DNA from: Flavobacterium sinopsychrotolerans
Lineage (GTDB): Bacteria > Bacteroidota > Bacteroidia > Flavobacteriales > Flavobacteriaceae
Assembly: GCF_900110375.1 (NCBI RefSeq)
Contig: NZ_FODN01000003.1
Location: forward strand, 291,079-355,078
Direction: 5' to 3'
Length of the DNA stretch: 64,000 bases
The notes beneath the pieces are model-generated. The model saw only the letters and a list, made by a program, of their open reading frames with translations, was not told where the DNA came from and ran no database searches. Shown in pieces: positions 52,197-61,740 of this stretch (its first letter is position 1; the number at the start of each line of letters is the position of its first letter). The position numbers and the translations under genes are program-made.

Positions 52197-54596
52197 TTAT
52201 TCCCCCATTATATACAAAGACGTAAACTCCTTATTAACAATTAAATAACTATATTTTTCTAAGTTATTTTTATCAAATGATACTTCCACATTATCAATTT
52301 CAATCATTTTAACTTTAAATGGTAATCCGATAAGATTTATTTTATATTTCGAATAATTCGTATCGTATTTTCCTTCTTTATGAAGCTGGATAATCAATTC
52401 TTTCTCTTTACCGGTTGTTTGAAACGATAAGAAGCTGTATCTCCCTTTTTTGTAATCATATCCATCTTGCGCATCTTCATAAACTACTGATTTTTCTTTT
52501 CCTTCTTTGTAGTAAATATCTAATGTTAACTCCTCAAATTCTAACTCACCAACATATTGTTGAACAGGATACTTTGGAATTACGGCTCCCGCTTTTATAA
52601 AAATTGGAATCTGATCAAATTTAGTGTCGACCCAAATTTCTTTTCCTCCTTTAATTTCTTCGTTGGTCCAATAATTATACCATTGTCCACGAGGAATATA
52701 CATTCTTCTGCCTACAGCATTTGGCTCTAAAATTGGACAAACTAATATTTGATTTCCAAAAATGAATTCATCATTTCTATAATGCGTTTGAATATCTTCT
52801 TGGTCATAATATACTAATGGTTTCAGCATAGGAATTCCTTCCTCAATATATTGCCAAAACATGGTGTATAAATACGGTAATAATTGATATCTCAAATTGA
52901 CGAACTTTCTGGTGATATCAATAACTTCTTCGTCAAAAGCCCATGGTTCCTGATTGCCGTGATCTCCAGAAGAGTGTGTTCTGCAAAAAGGATGGAAAAC
53001 ACCCAATTGAATCCAACGTGCGTATAATTCCCCCGAAGGCTGTTCCGCAAACCCACCTATATCAGAGCCTGTGAAACCCATTCCAGAAATTGACATGCGT
53101 TGCACTTGAATATTTGCAATCCACAAATGTTCCCAAGTGGCAACATTATCCCCTGTCCAGGAAGAGGTGTAGCGTTGTGCTCCCGCGTAGGCTGATCTTG
53201 TTATTACAAAAGGTCTTTTGGGATACGCAAATCGTTTCACACCATGATACGTTGCTCTCGCCATTTGTGTACCGTAAATATTGTGTGCTTTTCTATGGCT
53301 ACAAGGATTTCCATCATAATCGTGACGTACATCCATAGGAAACGTTTTATTTGGAACCTCCATAACTGCAGGCTCATTCATATCGTTCCACACGCCTTTT
53401 ACTCCAATATCTGAAATCAATTCTTTGAATAATCCTGCCCACCATTCTCTTACTGCGGGATTAGTATAATCAGGAAAATTACATTCTCCTGGCCAAACTT
53501 TCCCTTTCATGTATGGACCGTCAGCTCTTTTGCAGAAATAATCTTTTTCTAAAGCTTCTTTGTATATCGAGTATTCTTTGTCAATTTTTATTCCCGGATC
53601 AATAATTACCACTGTTTTAAAACCGTCTTCGGCTAATTCAGCGACCATCCTTTTTGGATCTGGAAAATACTCTTTGTTCCAAGTGAAACATCGAAAACCT
53701 TCCATATAATCAATATCCAAATATAGTGCATCGCACGGAATCTTCAACTCTCTAAATTTGGCGGCAACTTCTTTTAAATTGCTTTCCGGATAGTAACTCC
53801 ATTTAGATTGGTGGTAGCCAAGTGCCCAAAGTGGCGGCAATTCAGGTTTTCCTGTTAAATCAGTATATGTGGTAACAACATCTTGCATTTGTGGTCCGTA
53901 AATGAAATAGTAATTCATTTCTCCACCTTCAGCCCAATAACTGGTTACGTTTCTTCTTTCGTGACAAAAATCAAAATAGGTTCTAAAAGTATTATCAAAG
54001 AAAATACCGTAAGACTGCTTGTTTTGTAATCCAATATAAAATGGAACTACTTTATACAACGGTTCCTGATCTTTTTGAAAAGCATATTGGTCTGTGGCAA
54101 AATTCTCCAGCCTCTTGCCTTTCAAATTCATCTGGGTTGCTTTATCGCCAAGTCCGTAAAAACATTCCCCATCTTTTGAAGCCTTACTCATTTTTACGAT
54201 ATTTCCCCCGTATTCATAGCTTTCTTCCCAATGGAAACCCAATTCATCTTCTAGAATAATAGTGTCTTCTAAATCAAAAATAGATAATCTCATATCTATT
54301 TTTTGAATTCTACATTTTACTTTACTAGTTTTTATCTGATAACAATCTTCCTCTTCAGAAACCTCAAGAAAATTATATCCATGAGAATGATTTTTATCAA
54401 CTGCATAAGAAAAATCATTGCTGAAATACCCTTTTGTTGTAAATCGAAACCGGATTAAACTATCTCTTAATACAGTTACTTTTAATATGACACTATTATC
54501 GGTATGAAAAAATATGGAATCTACTTCATGCTCAAAAGAAACTATTTTTGTTGGATATAAATCGCCTTTAAATTCTAATTCTGTATTTGTAATCAT
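52197..54596 (-). CDS. Glycoside hydrolase family 31 alpha-glucosidase
   Basis: Cleaves alpha-linked glucose from maltodextrins or similar. The 799 residues have no signal peptide, so it is probably cytosolic. The GH31 motif 'WNDMNEP' is at 403-409 with Asp405 as nucleophile. The acid/base region 'SWTGDNVATWEHL' is near 480. An N-terminal beta-sandwich ('GECFYGLGDKATQMNLKG') and C-terminal beta domains are present. It lies downstream of glgB-glgC-glgA on the same strand, which suggests a part in glycogen turnover. A TAAGTTTG box on the minus strand (54633-54640) indicates its own promoter. Confidence 0.92.
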   Translation of the reverse strand: MITNTELEFKGDLYPTKIVSFEHEVDSIFFHTDNSVILKVTVLRDSLIRFRFTTKGYFSNDFSYAVDKNHSHGYNFLEVSEEEDCYQIKTSKVKCRIQKIDMRLSIFDLEDTIILEDELGFHWEESYEYGGNIVKMSKASKDGECFYGLGDKATQMNLKGKRLENFATDQYAFQKDQEPLYKVVPFYIGLQNKQSYGIFFDNTFRTYFDFCHERRNVTSYWAEGGEMNYYFIYGPQMQDVVTTYTDLTGKPELPPLWALGYHQSKWSYYPESNLKEVAAKFRELKIPCDALYLDIDYMEGFRCFTWNKEYFPDPKRMVAELAEDGFKTVVIIDPGIKIDKEYSIYKEALEKDYFCKRADGPYMKGKVWPGECNFPDYTNPAVREWWAGLFKELISDIGVKGVWNDMNEPAVMEVPNKTFPMDVRHDYDGNPCSHRKAHNIYGTQMARATYHGVKRFAYPKRPFVITRSAYAGAQRYTSSWTGDNVATWEHLWIANIQVQRMSISGMGFTGSDIGGFAEQPSGELYARWIQLGVFHPFCRTHSSGDHGNQEPWAFDEEVIDITRKFVNLRYQLLPYLYTMFWQYIEEGIPMLKPLVYYDQEDIQTHYRNDEFIFGNQILVCPILEPNAVGRRMYIPRGQWYNYWTNEEIKGGKEIWVDTKFDQIPIFIKAGAVIPKYPVQQYVGELEFEELTLDIYYKEGKEKSVVYEDAQDGYDYKKGRYSFLSFQTTGKEKELIIQLHKEGKYDTNYSKYKINLIGLPFKVKMIEIDNVEVSFDKNNLEKYSYLIVNKEFTSLYIMGE

Positions 54597-54729
54597 GTTT
54601 TATGGTATTAATTTTAATCTTTTTCAAGAACTCAAACTTACAAAAATGCTTTGTAAACTGTTAAATATGTGAGTTTTATTCACGATAACGTTATAGTGTA
54701 TTTCAATGTAGCAGTCAACTTTATATAAT

Positions 54730-54758
54730 AATGGTTTCCATTATAAATGAAAACCATT
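54730..54758 (-). terminator. Possible hairpin after glgB
   Basis: 'aatggtttccatt' pairs with 'aatg.aaaccatt' with one mismatch around a short loop, about 35 bases past the glgB stop. There is no clear U-run, so termination is uncertain. Confidence 0.35.
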
Positions 54759-54792
54759 AATTATACTTATTTTAAAAAAATCAGTTTTATAC

Positions 54793-56700
54793 TTATGAAA
54801 TTTTAAAAACGGTAACACTTAATGGAGGTAAAAGCAACTCCGCAGAATAATCTCTTCCATCATAAGGCATAGCTTCAATTGCAATATTTTTAGCGTTAGA
54901 AACTCCGCTTCCTCCATAATTTAAAGCATCACTATTAAAAATTTCTATCAATTTTCCTTTTTTAGGTAAACCAATTCGGTAATTAAATCGCACTATTTGT
55001 GTAAAATTACAAACTACAATTACATCGTCTTTTGGGTCTCTTCCTTTTCGAATAAAAGACATTACCGCATTTTGATGGTCGGAGTAATTAATCCATTCAA
55101 AACCATCTGCACTGAATTGTTTTTCATGTAAAGCAGGTTGTGTTTTATACAATTTATTCAAATCTGTAATCAGTTTTTTTACTCCTTCATGATACGGATA
55201 TTGCAATAAATGCCAATCTAAACTTCCTTCAAAATTCCATTCGCTACTTTGTCCAAATTCACTTCCCATAAACAACAATTTAGTTCCGGGATGCATAAAC
55301 ATATAGCCGTATAGTAATCTTAGATTCGCAAATTTCTGCCATTCATCACCTGGCATTCTTCCCGCAATAGATTTCTTTCCATATACTACTTCGTCATGCG
55401 AAAGCGGCAACATGAAATTTTCTGAAAAAGTATAGGTCATTGAGAAAGTCAAATCATTTTGATGGTACTTTCTATACACGGTATCTTTTTGAAAATATTC
55501 TAAAGTATCGTGCATCCAACCCATCATCCATTTCATACCAAAACCTAATCCACCTATGGATGTAGGTCTGGAAACCATCGGGAACGAAGTACTTTCCTCG
55601 GCGATGGTTTGCACGCCTTCATAATTTAGATATACGGCTTCATTAAATTCTTTTAGGAAACTAATTGTGTCCAGATTTTCTCGTCCTCCGTAAATATTAG
55701 GTTCCCATTCACCTTCCTCTCTGGAGTAATCCAGATACAACATCGAGGCAACGGCATCAACACGTAATCCATCTGCATGATAATGGTGTAACCAAAATAA
55801 CGCATTACTGATTAAGAAGGAACGAACTTCATTTCTTCCATAATTAAAAACTAAACTTTTCCAATCCGGATGATAGCCTTTTCTACGATCAGGATGTTCA
55901 AAAAGATTTGATCCGTCAAAAAAACCTAAACCATGTGCATCATCTGGAAAATGAGATGGAACCCAATCCAGAATTACTCCAATTCCTTCTTCGTGTAATT
56001 TATCAACCAAATGCATGAATTCTTGCGGATTCCCAAAACGGGAAGTTGGCGCAAAATATCCCACTAATTGGTATCCCCAAGACGGATCATACGGATATTC
56101 CATAATAGGCATAAACTCCACGTGAGTAAAACCTGTCTCTTTAACATAGTTTACTAAATCCTCCGCAAATTCTACATAGGTCAAAAAACGATTACCATCG
56201 GTATGGCGTTTCCAAGAACCTAAATGTACTTCATATACTGAATAAGGTTTGTCTAAACCATTATGATTTTGACGGGTTTCCATCCAGTTTTTGTCTTTCC
56301 ATTGATACTCTAAATCCCAAACTACCGATGCCGTATGCGGTGGTTTTTCACAGTAAAAAGCAAAAGGATCTGCTTTCTCAGTTACAATACCTCCGTTGTT
56401 AGAGTATATTTTATATTTGTAAGTTGTCCCTTTTTTGACATTTGGAATAAAACCTTCCCAAATACCGGATGAATCCCAACGAACTGCTAATTGATGTTCG
56501 CCTTGTGTCCAAAAATTGAAATCGCCAACCACAGATACCGAATGTGCCGTAGGAGCCCAAACGGCAAAATAAACACCATCTACTCCGTCAACCTTTATAA
56601 GATGTGCGCCTAGTTTTTCGTACAGTCGGAAATGTTTCCCTGATTTGAACAAATCGATATCAAAATCAGTAAAAAGGGAATGCGAGATAACTTTGCTCAT
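54793..56700 (-). CDS. glgB: 1,4-alpha-glucan branching enzyme
   Basis: Makes alpha-1,6 branches in glycogen. It has 635 residues. The N-terminal CBM48 is at about 20-115 ('GVYFAVWAPTAHSVSVVGDFNFW' pattern). A GH13 barrel follows, with 'GYQLVGYFAPTSRFG', 'VILDWVPSHFP', 'DGLRVDAVASMLY' (catalytic Asp) and 'TIAEESTSFP' (catalytic Glu), and 'LPLSHDEVVYGK' (stabiliser). It is about 90 residues shorter than E. coli GlgB because it lacks the extra N1 domain, as is common. It follows glgC by 70 bases. Confidence 0.95.
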   Translation of the reverse strand: MSKVISHSLFTDFDIDLFKSGKHFRLYEKLGAHLIKVDGVDGVYFAVWAPTAHSVSVVGDFNFWTQGEHQLAVRWDSSGIWEGFIPNVKKGTTYKYKIYSNNGGIVTEKADPFAFYCEKPPHTASVVWDLEYQWKDKNWMETRQNHNGLDKPYSVYEVHLGSWKRHTDGNRFLTYVEFAEDLVNYVKETGFTHVEFMPIMEYPYDPSWGYQLVGYFAPTSRFGNPQEFMHLVDKLHEEGIGVILDWVPSHFPDDAHGLGFFDGSNLFEHPDRRKGYHPDWKSLVFNYGRNEVRSFLISNALFWLHHYHADGLRVDAVASMLYLDYSREEGEWEPNIYGGRENLDTISFLKEFNEAVYLNYEGVQTIAEESTSFPMVSRPTSIGGLGFGMKWMMGWMHDTLEYFQKDTVYRKYHQNDLTFSMTYTFSENFMLPLSHDEVVYGKKSIAGRMPGDEWQKFANLRLLYGYMFMHPGTKLLFMGSEFGQSSEWNFEGSLDWHLLQYPYHEGVKKLITDLNKLYKTQPALHEKQFSADGFEWINYSDHQNAVMSFIRKGRDPKDDVIVVCNFTQIVRFNYRIGLPKKGKLIEIFNSDALNYGGSGVSNAKNIAIEAMPYDGRDYSAELLLPPLSVTVFKIS

Positions 56701-56770
56701 ATAACATTTGTGTAATTCTATTTTTAGAAAAATAATAGAATATTATTAAAAAAAAAAACAGTTTAAAAAT

Positions 56771-58051
56771 TTATTTTATGATGTAATTATCCGGTATAAT
56801 TGCTCCTTTTTTAATAACAACTATTCCGTCTTTAATGGCGTATAATTCATTCGAAAAATCTTCTAAATGATTACCTCCATTGATATACACATCATTACCA
56901 ATTCTGCAATTTTTATCCACAAGCGCATTGTTAATGAAACATCTTTCCCCGATTCCTACCAATTGTCTACCGTTTTTAAGGTCTTCATTCATATCATCAA
57001 TATTCTGATAGAAATCATTCCCCATTACATAACAACTCTGAATAATTGTTCCCTCGCCTATTCTGGATCGGATCCCAATCACGGAATGGTTTATTTCTTT
57101 AGCATTCAAAATACAGCCCTCGGAAATTAATGATTTATCAATCGTTGTCTTTTGGAATTTTGAAGGTGGCAATAACCTTGGTCTTGTATAAATTTTATTA
57201 TTATCATCAAATAAATTAAACTTTGGCAAGTCTTCAGTAAGTCCAATATTAGCCTCAAAAAAGGAATCAATATTACCAATATCAGTCCAATATCCTTCAT
57301 ATTGGTAACTTAATATCTTTTTGTGCCCTACAGCTTGCGGAATAATTTCTTTACCGAAATCTTTGGTTTCTTTGTTTGACATGATGTCTACCAACAATTT
57401 TTTGTTGAAGATATAAATTCCCATTGAAGCCAAATAATGCTTTCCTTCGCTCTTCATTTGCTCACTCACATCCGATTCCCAATCTGGCAACAATTCCTTT
57501 GCTGGTTTTTCAATGAAAGATTCAATACAGCTTTCAGAGTTTGTTTTTAATATTCCAAATTCAGGAGCATCCTTTGCATTCACAGGTAAAGTTGCAATAG
57601 TAATATCAGCTTCTCTCTTGATATGCTCCTCTACCATATCGTTGAAATCCATCTGGTACAACTGATCTCCGGAAAGTATCAAAGCGTAATCAAAATCATG
57701 GTTTAAGAAATGAGGCATACATTGTCTTACGGCATCAGCCGTACCTTGAAACCAAGTTGGATTATCAGGAGTTTGTTCAGCAGCAAGAATGTCAACAAAA
57801 GCGTGGCTAAAAATACTAAAGTTATACGTATTTTTTATGTGTGCATTTAAGGAAGCCGAATTAAATTGTGTCAACACAAACATTCTGTAAATGTCTGAAT
57901 TCATACAATTTGAAATCGGAATATCAACCAATCTGTATTTTCCTCCTATTGGTACAGCCGGTTTTGATCTTGATTCTGTCAAAGGATATAATCTGGAACC
58001 TTGTCCTCCACCTAAAATAATTGCAATAACATTTTTCTTTTTGGGTTTCAT
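56771..58051 (-). CDS. glgC: Glucose-1-phosphate adenylyltransferase
   Basis: Makes ADP-glucose from ATP and glucose-1-phosphate, the controlled step of glycogen synthesis. The 426 residues include the nucleotide motif 'ILGGGQGSRLYPLT' at about 12-25. 'SKPAVPIGGKYRLVDIPISNCMNS' (sugar nucleotidyltransferase pattern), 'ALILSGDQLYQMDF' (metal Asp) and 'EGYWTDIGNIDSFFEAN' follow. A C-terminal left-handed beta-helix is at about 300-426. Its start overlaps the glgA stop by 4 bases (ATGA type), so the two are translationally coupled. Confidence 0.95.
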   Translation of the reverse strand: MKPKKKNVIAIILGGGQGSRLYPLTESRSKPAVPIGGKYRLVDIPISNCMNSDIYRMFVLTQFNSASLNAHIKNTYNFSIFSHAFVDILAAEQTPDNPTWFQGTADAVRQCMPHFLNHDFDYALILSGDQLYQMDFNDMVEEHIKREADITIATLPVNAKDAPEFGILKTNSESCIESFIEKPAKELLPDWESDVSEQMKSEGKHYLASMGIYIFNKKLLVDIMSNKETKDFGKEIIPQAVGHKKILSYQYEGYWTDIGNIDSFFEANIGLTEDLPKFNLFDDNNKIYTRPRLLPPSKFQKTTIDKSLISEGCILNAKEINHSVIGIRSRIGEGTIIQSCYVMGNDFYQNIDDMNEDLKNGRQLVGIGERCFINNALVDKNCRIGNDVYINGGNHLEDFSNELYAIKDGIVVIKKGAIIPDNYIIK

Positions 58052-59469
58052 TTCTTGTTACTTATTAGTTTGTACATTTCTATATATTCCTGACAAACAC
58101 GCTCCCAAGAATGGTCTGTGTTCATTCCTATTTTTATAATTTTGTTGAGATGTTCTTTGTCTTTATATAAATTTACAGCTCTTTGAATCGAATAACAAAC
58201 ATCACCAACAGTTGCCTGGTCATGACAAATTCCGTTTCCATCATCGCCAAAATCAATGACTGTATCCCGTAATCCACCCGTTCGTCGCACTATAGGTATT
58301 GTTCCGTAGCGTAGTGAATACATTTGATTTAAACCACAAGGCTCCACTCTTGAAGGCATTAATAAAAAATCAGAACCCGCATAAATTAAGTGTGCTAATT
58401 CTTCATTGTATCCAATGAAAGTATTGTAATTCCCTTTATAATCAGATAATAAGTCGTTCAATTGATTCTCAATAGCTGTATTTCCTGAACCTAAAATTAA
58501 AATATTTATTTGTTGATAATTTTCAGATAAAGCGAGCGCTGACGCATGTGGCAATAAATCGCCTCCTTTTTCTTCTAATAACCTACCAATGAAACTAAAA
58601 AGTGGTTTTGTTGGATCTAAATTAAAGAGGTTGCACAATTTTTCTTTATTTTCCTGTTTCCCCTTTTCGAAATTTTTAATCGAATAATTGGTTGACAGCA
58701 TAGCGTCTTTAGCCGGATCCCAAACTTCGACATCAATTCCGTTCAAAATTCCTCTAGATTTATAACGCACCAGATTAAACAAGGATTCGAGTCCGTTTGC
58801 CGAATAATTAATTTCATTCAGATAATTAGGGGAAACTGTAGTTACAGCCCAAGCACATTTTATGGCTACTGCCAATGAGTTGATGCAATTATCCCATTCT
58901 AAAACTTTCACATGAACCAAATCAAATTCTGGTAAATAATATAATTTATCAAAACCAAACTGTCCTTGGTACAAACCATTATGAATGGTAATCATAGAAG
59001 GAGTATTTCGTAGTTTTTCGTATTTATGACAATACAACATCATAAAAGGAATCAAACCAGAATGATGATCATGACAATTGATAACATCAGGAACTTCATT
59101 TCTGTTTGTAATCCAAGCTAATGTCGCGATTTGGAAAGATAAAAAACGTTCGATATCATCTTCATACCCATAAACGTCTTTCCTATCAAACAATTCTGGA
59201 ATTTCAACCAGATATAATTCGAATCCCAATTTGTCTGTTTTTTCTTTGAGAATATTAAAAGAAAAATTAAAACTACCTAATGTTATAGTATCTGAATAAA
59301 TGCATTCAAACTTATTTTCCTTTCTGAATTTTGTGTCATAACAAGGTATTACAACTCTTACAAGATGTCCTACATTATTTTGATATTTTGGTAATGCGCC
59401 AACAACATCAGCTAAACCTCCTACTTTTGCAACGGGATAACACTCTGCGCTAATATGAAATATTTCCAT
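58048..59469 (-). CDS. glgA: Glycogen synthase
   Basis: Adds glucose from ADP-glucose to the growing glycogen chain (GT5). It has 473 residues. The N-terminal 'KVGGLADVVGALPKY' is at about 14-28 (ADP-glucose binding). 'NCHDHHSGLIPFM' and the C-terminal 'FIGRLLEEKGGDLL' and 'LLMPSRVEPCGLNQMYSLRYGTIPIVRRTGGLRDTV' signature are in order. It is the first gene of the glgA-glgC-glgB run. The divergent spacer to the alpha/beta hydrolase gene is 186 bases, with no clear TAnnTTTG box, so the promoter is not identified. Confidence 0.94.
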   Translation of the reverse strand: MEIFHISAECYPVAKVGGLADVVGALPKYQNNVGHLVRVVIPCYDTKFRKENKFECIYSDTITLGSFNFSFNILKEKTDKLGFELYLVEIPELFDRKDVYGYEDDIERFLSFQIATLAWITNRNEVPDVINCHDHHSGLIPFMMLYCHKYEKLRNTPSMITIHNGLYQGQFGFDKLYYLPEFDLVHVKVLEWDNCINSLAVAIKCAWAVTTVSPNYLNEINYSANGLESLFNLVRYKSRGILNGIDVEVWDPAKDAMLSTNYSIKNFEKGKQENKEKLCNLFNLDPTKPLFSFIGRLLEEKGGDLLPHASALALSENYQQINILILGSGNTAIENQLNDLLSDYKGNYNTFIGYNEELAHLIYAGSDFLLMPSRVEPCGLNQMYSLRYGTIPIVRRTGGLRDTVIDFGDDGNGICHDQATVGDVCYSIQRAVNLYKDKEHLNKIIKIGMNTDHSWERVCQEYIEMYKLISNKK

Positions 59470-59655
59470 CTATGAAATTTTGATATTTTCAGTTAATTAT
59501 AATGTTTACAATTTTTTTTAAACAATTCTAAATATTTATTATTTCAGTCTTTTGTATCAATACCAATTAAAACCTTTTAAAAAATACTACTTTTATGTTT
59601 TTCTAAATTTAGTAAAAAAATTACAAAATAATAACCCGCTTGAAAATTTATCAAA

Positions 59656-60522
59656 ATGACAAAAAAAACTTCTATACATACACAATCCTTAGAAATTCCT
59701 AAAATTATTTTATTAACCAGTAAATTAATCTCTTTTATCTCGCCAAAACTAATAACCTTATTTGCTGCTAAACTCTTTGTTACTCCAATAAAACATAAGA
59801 TTCCAAAAAGAGAATTGGAAATGGATCGAAATAGCCTTCAAAAATTAATTAAAGTTCCGGCAATTGACAAAGAAGTTGTTGTATATGAGTATGGAAAAAG
59901 TGAGAAGAAAATTTTACTGGTACATGGTTGGTCAGGACGCGGAACTCAGTTATTCAAAATAGCAGATGAATTACTAAAATCAGGATATTCTACCATTAGT
60001 TTTGATGCTCCTGCACATGGAAAATCACCTGGAAAAGACACTATTATGGTTGATTTTATCGCTACAATTTTAGAAATAGAGAAGCAATTTGGACCATTTG
60101 AAGCAGCAATTGGCCATTCATTAGGAGGAATGTCCGTTTTGAATGCCATAAAAAAAGGATTAAAAGTAAATCATGCGGTAGTAATTGGCAGTGGAGATAT
60201 TGTAGAAGATATTATAGATGATTTTGTGGCAAAATTAGAATTGAAACCAAATATAAGCACTCTTTTGCGCTTGCATTTCGAAAAAAAATATGGAGAAAAA
60301 ATGAACAGCTATTCTGCTTTTTTAGCTGCAAAGGAAACTACTATTCCTGTATTAGTAATCCATGATAACGATGATCCGGAAGTTCCTGTAAAAGCAGGAA
60401 TACACATTCACAAACACCTCAAAAACGGAGAATTACTATTAACTAACGGATTAGGGCATCGAAAAATTCTGGGTAACTCTAAAGTAATTGAAAGAACAGT
60501 TCAATTTATTCAGAGTAAATAA
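59656..60522 (+). CDS. Alpha/beta hydrolase
   Basis: A serine hydrolase of 288 residues and unknown substrate. Oxyanion region 'HGWSG' is at 90-94, nucleophile elbow 'GHSLGG' with Ser155, acid in 'HDNDDPEVP' and catalytic His in 'LGHRKIL' near residue 271. The first 45 residues contain a hydrophobic stretch but no cleavable signal. It is divergent from glgA, and the next gene is msrB on the same strand, 92 bases away. Confidence 0.85.
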   Translation: MTKKTSIHTQSLEIPKIILLTSKLISFISPKLITLFAAKLFVTPIKHKIPKRELEMDRNSLQKLIKVPAIDKEVVVYEYGKSEKKILLVHGWSGRGTQLFKIADELLKSGYSTISFDAPAHGKSPGKDTIMVDFIATILEIEKQFGPFEAAIGHSLGGMSVLNAIKKGLKVNHAVVIGSGDIVEDIIDDFVAKLELKPNISTLLRLHFEKKYGEKMNSYSAFLAAKETTIPVLVIHDNDDPEVPVKAGIHIHKHLKNGELLLTNGLGHRKILGNSKVIERTVQFIQSK

Positions 60523-60614
60523 CTAATTTATAATTATTAATATTAAATAGTGATTTTAGAATAATAGTAGCGAGAGATAAACAATAATAATTTTTTTAAT
60601 AAAATTAATAAATC

Positions 60615-61004
60615 ATGAAATATCCTTTAGAAAAAACAGAAGAAGAATGGAAAGAACAATTGGGTGAAGAACGCTACCGAATTCTTCGAAAAAAAGGAAC
60701 TGAATACCCACACACCGGAACTTATAATCTGCATTATGAAAAAGGAACTTACTGTTGTGGAGCCTGCGGAGAACCTTTATTTGAAAGCAACTCAAAGTTT
60801 GACGCACATTGCGGTTGGCCCTCTTTTGACGAATCGATTCCTGGAAAAGTACAATACATTTCGGATGTGACACATGGTATGAAACGTACGGAAATTCTTT
60901 GTGCTAATTGTGGAAGCCACCTCGGGCATGTATTTGATGATGGACCTACTAAAACAGGGCAACGGTATTGTGTAAATTCCTTATCAGTGGACTTTAAAGA
61001 ATAA
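60615..61004 (+). CDS. msrB: Peptide-methionine (R)-S-oxide reductase
   Basis: Repairs R-methionine sulfoxide in proteins. The 129 residues carry zinc-binding CxxC pairs in 'CCGACGEPLF' and 'LCANCGSHLGH' and the catalytic Cys119 in 'RYCVNSLSVDF'. 'FDAHCGWPSF' is also conserved. It is a single-domain, cytosolic form (no signal peptide). The stop is 4 bases before the endonuclease III gene, so both are probably in one operon for oxidative damage repair. Confidence 0.95.
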   Translation: MKYPLEKTEEEWKEQLGEERYRILRKKGTEYPHTGTYNLHYEKGTYCCGACGEPLFESNSKFDAHCGWPSFDESIPGKVQYISDVTHGMKRTEILCANCGSHLGHVFDDGPTKTGQRYCVNSLSVDFKE

Positions 61005-61008
61005 TGCT

Positions 61009-61665
61009 ATGGATTTATTTGGAAACTCAACTGATTGGGCTGAAAAATTAAAGCCAATTCTAACGAAATACAAAGGAAGAAAACATCCGTTAGACTATCA
61101 CAATTTATACCAACTTTTGGTAATGGTAGTGCTTTCAGCTCAAGACTCTGATGCCCATATAAATAAGATTGCTCCTGCTTTATTTGAAGCTTATCCCAAT
61201 ATGGAAAGTTTGGCCGTATCAAATTTTGATGCATTAATTCCTCATATCTCTGATGTTAGGAATTTTGGAAATAAAACCAAATGGTTAATGGAAATCGCTC
61301 AAACTGTAAAAAATGACGAAAATATTCCGCTTACGATGGACGATTTAGTTGCGCTAAAAGGCATCGGACGGAAATCAGCCAATGTTATCATGCGGGAAGC
61401 AAAAGTTCCTGCAGAAGGAATCATTGCCGATTTGCACGTCATTCGCGTAGCACCTAGGATTGGATTAATTACAGAAACAAAAGATGGGATTAAAGCCGAA
61501 AAACAACTCATGCAAGTGCTACCAAGAGAAATTTGGGGCGAAATTGGAATGGCTATTTCATTTCTGGGAAGAGAAATTTGTCGACCACAACCCAAATGTG
61601 AAGAATGCCCGATTAATGAAATATGTAATTATTACAAGACTGTTTTCAAAAAAGAGCCCATTTAG
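61009..61665 (+). CDS. Endonuclease III-like DNA glycosylase/AP lyase
   Basis: Removes oxidised pyrimidines and cleaves the abasic site. The 218 residues have the helix-hairpin-helix 'LKGIGRKSANV' with catalytic Lys122 and the catalytic Asp141 in 'ADLHVIRV'. A C-terminal [4Fe-4S] cysteine set at 191, 197, 200 and 206 gives CX5CX2CX5C; E. coli Nth has CX6CX2CX5C. 'LSAQDSDAHINK' matches the Nth helix near residue 42. It is probably an Nth subfamily found in Bacteroidota. Downstream a hairpin overlaps its stop codon. Confidence 0.85.
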   Translation: MDLFGNSTDWAEKLKPILTKYKGRKHPLDYHNLYQLLVMVVLSAQDSDAHINKIAPALFEAYPNMESLAVSNFDALIPHISDVRNFGNKTKWLMEIAQTVKNDENIPLTMDDLVALKGIGRKSANVIMREAKVPAEGIIADLHVIRVAPRIGLITETKDGIKAEKQLMQVLPREIWGEIGMAISFLGREICRPQPKCEECPINEICNYYKTVFKKEPI

Positions 61666-61696
61666 TCAAATTATATTTGATCAAATAGGCTCTTTA
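61651..61696. terminator. Bidirectional terminator overlapping the endonuclease III stop
   Basis: The arms 61651-61670 and 61676-61695 pair at 17 of 20 positions around 'ttata'. The left arm includes the last codons and the TAG of the gene. It also serves the convergent nitronate monooxygenase-like gene. Confidence 0.7.
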
Positions 61697-61740
61697 AATA
61701 ATTTATAGCTAAAAAAACTTCTAAAAATACTTTTAAAAAA

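Noticed and set aside
60613..60873. 86-residue frame antisense to msrB
   Set aside because: msrB has all catalytic and zinc residues on the other strand; the antisense frame has no recognisable feature.
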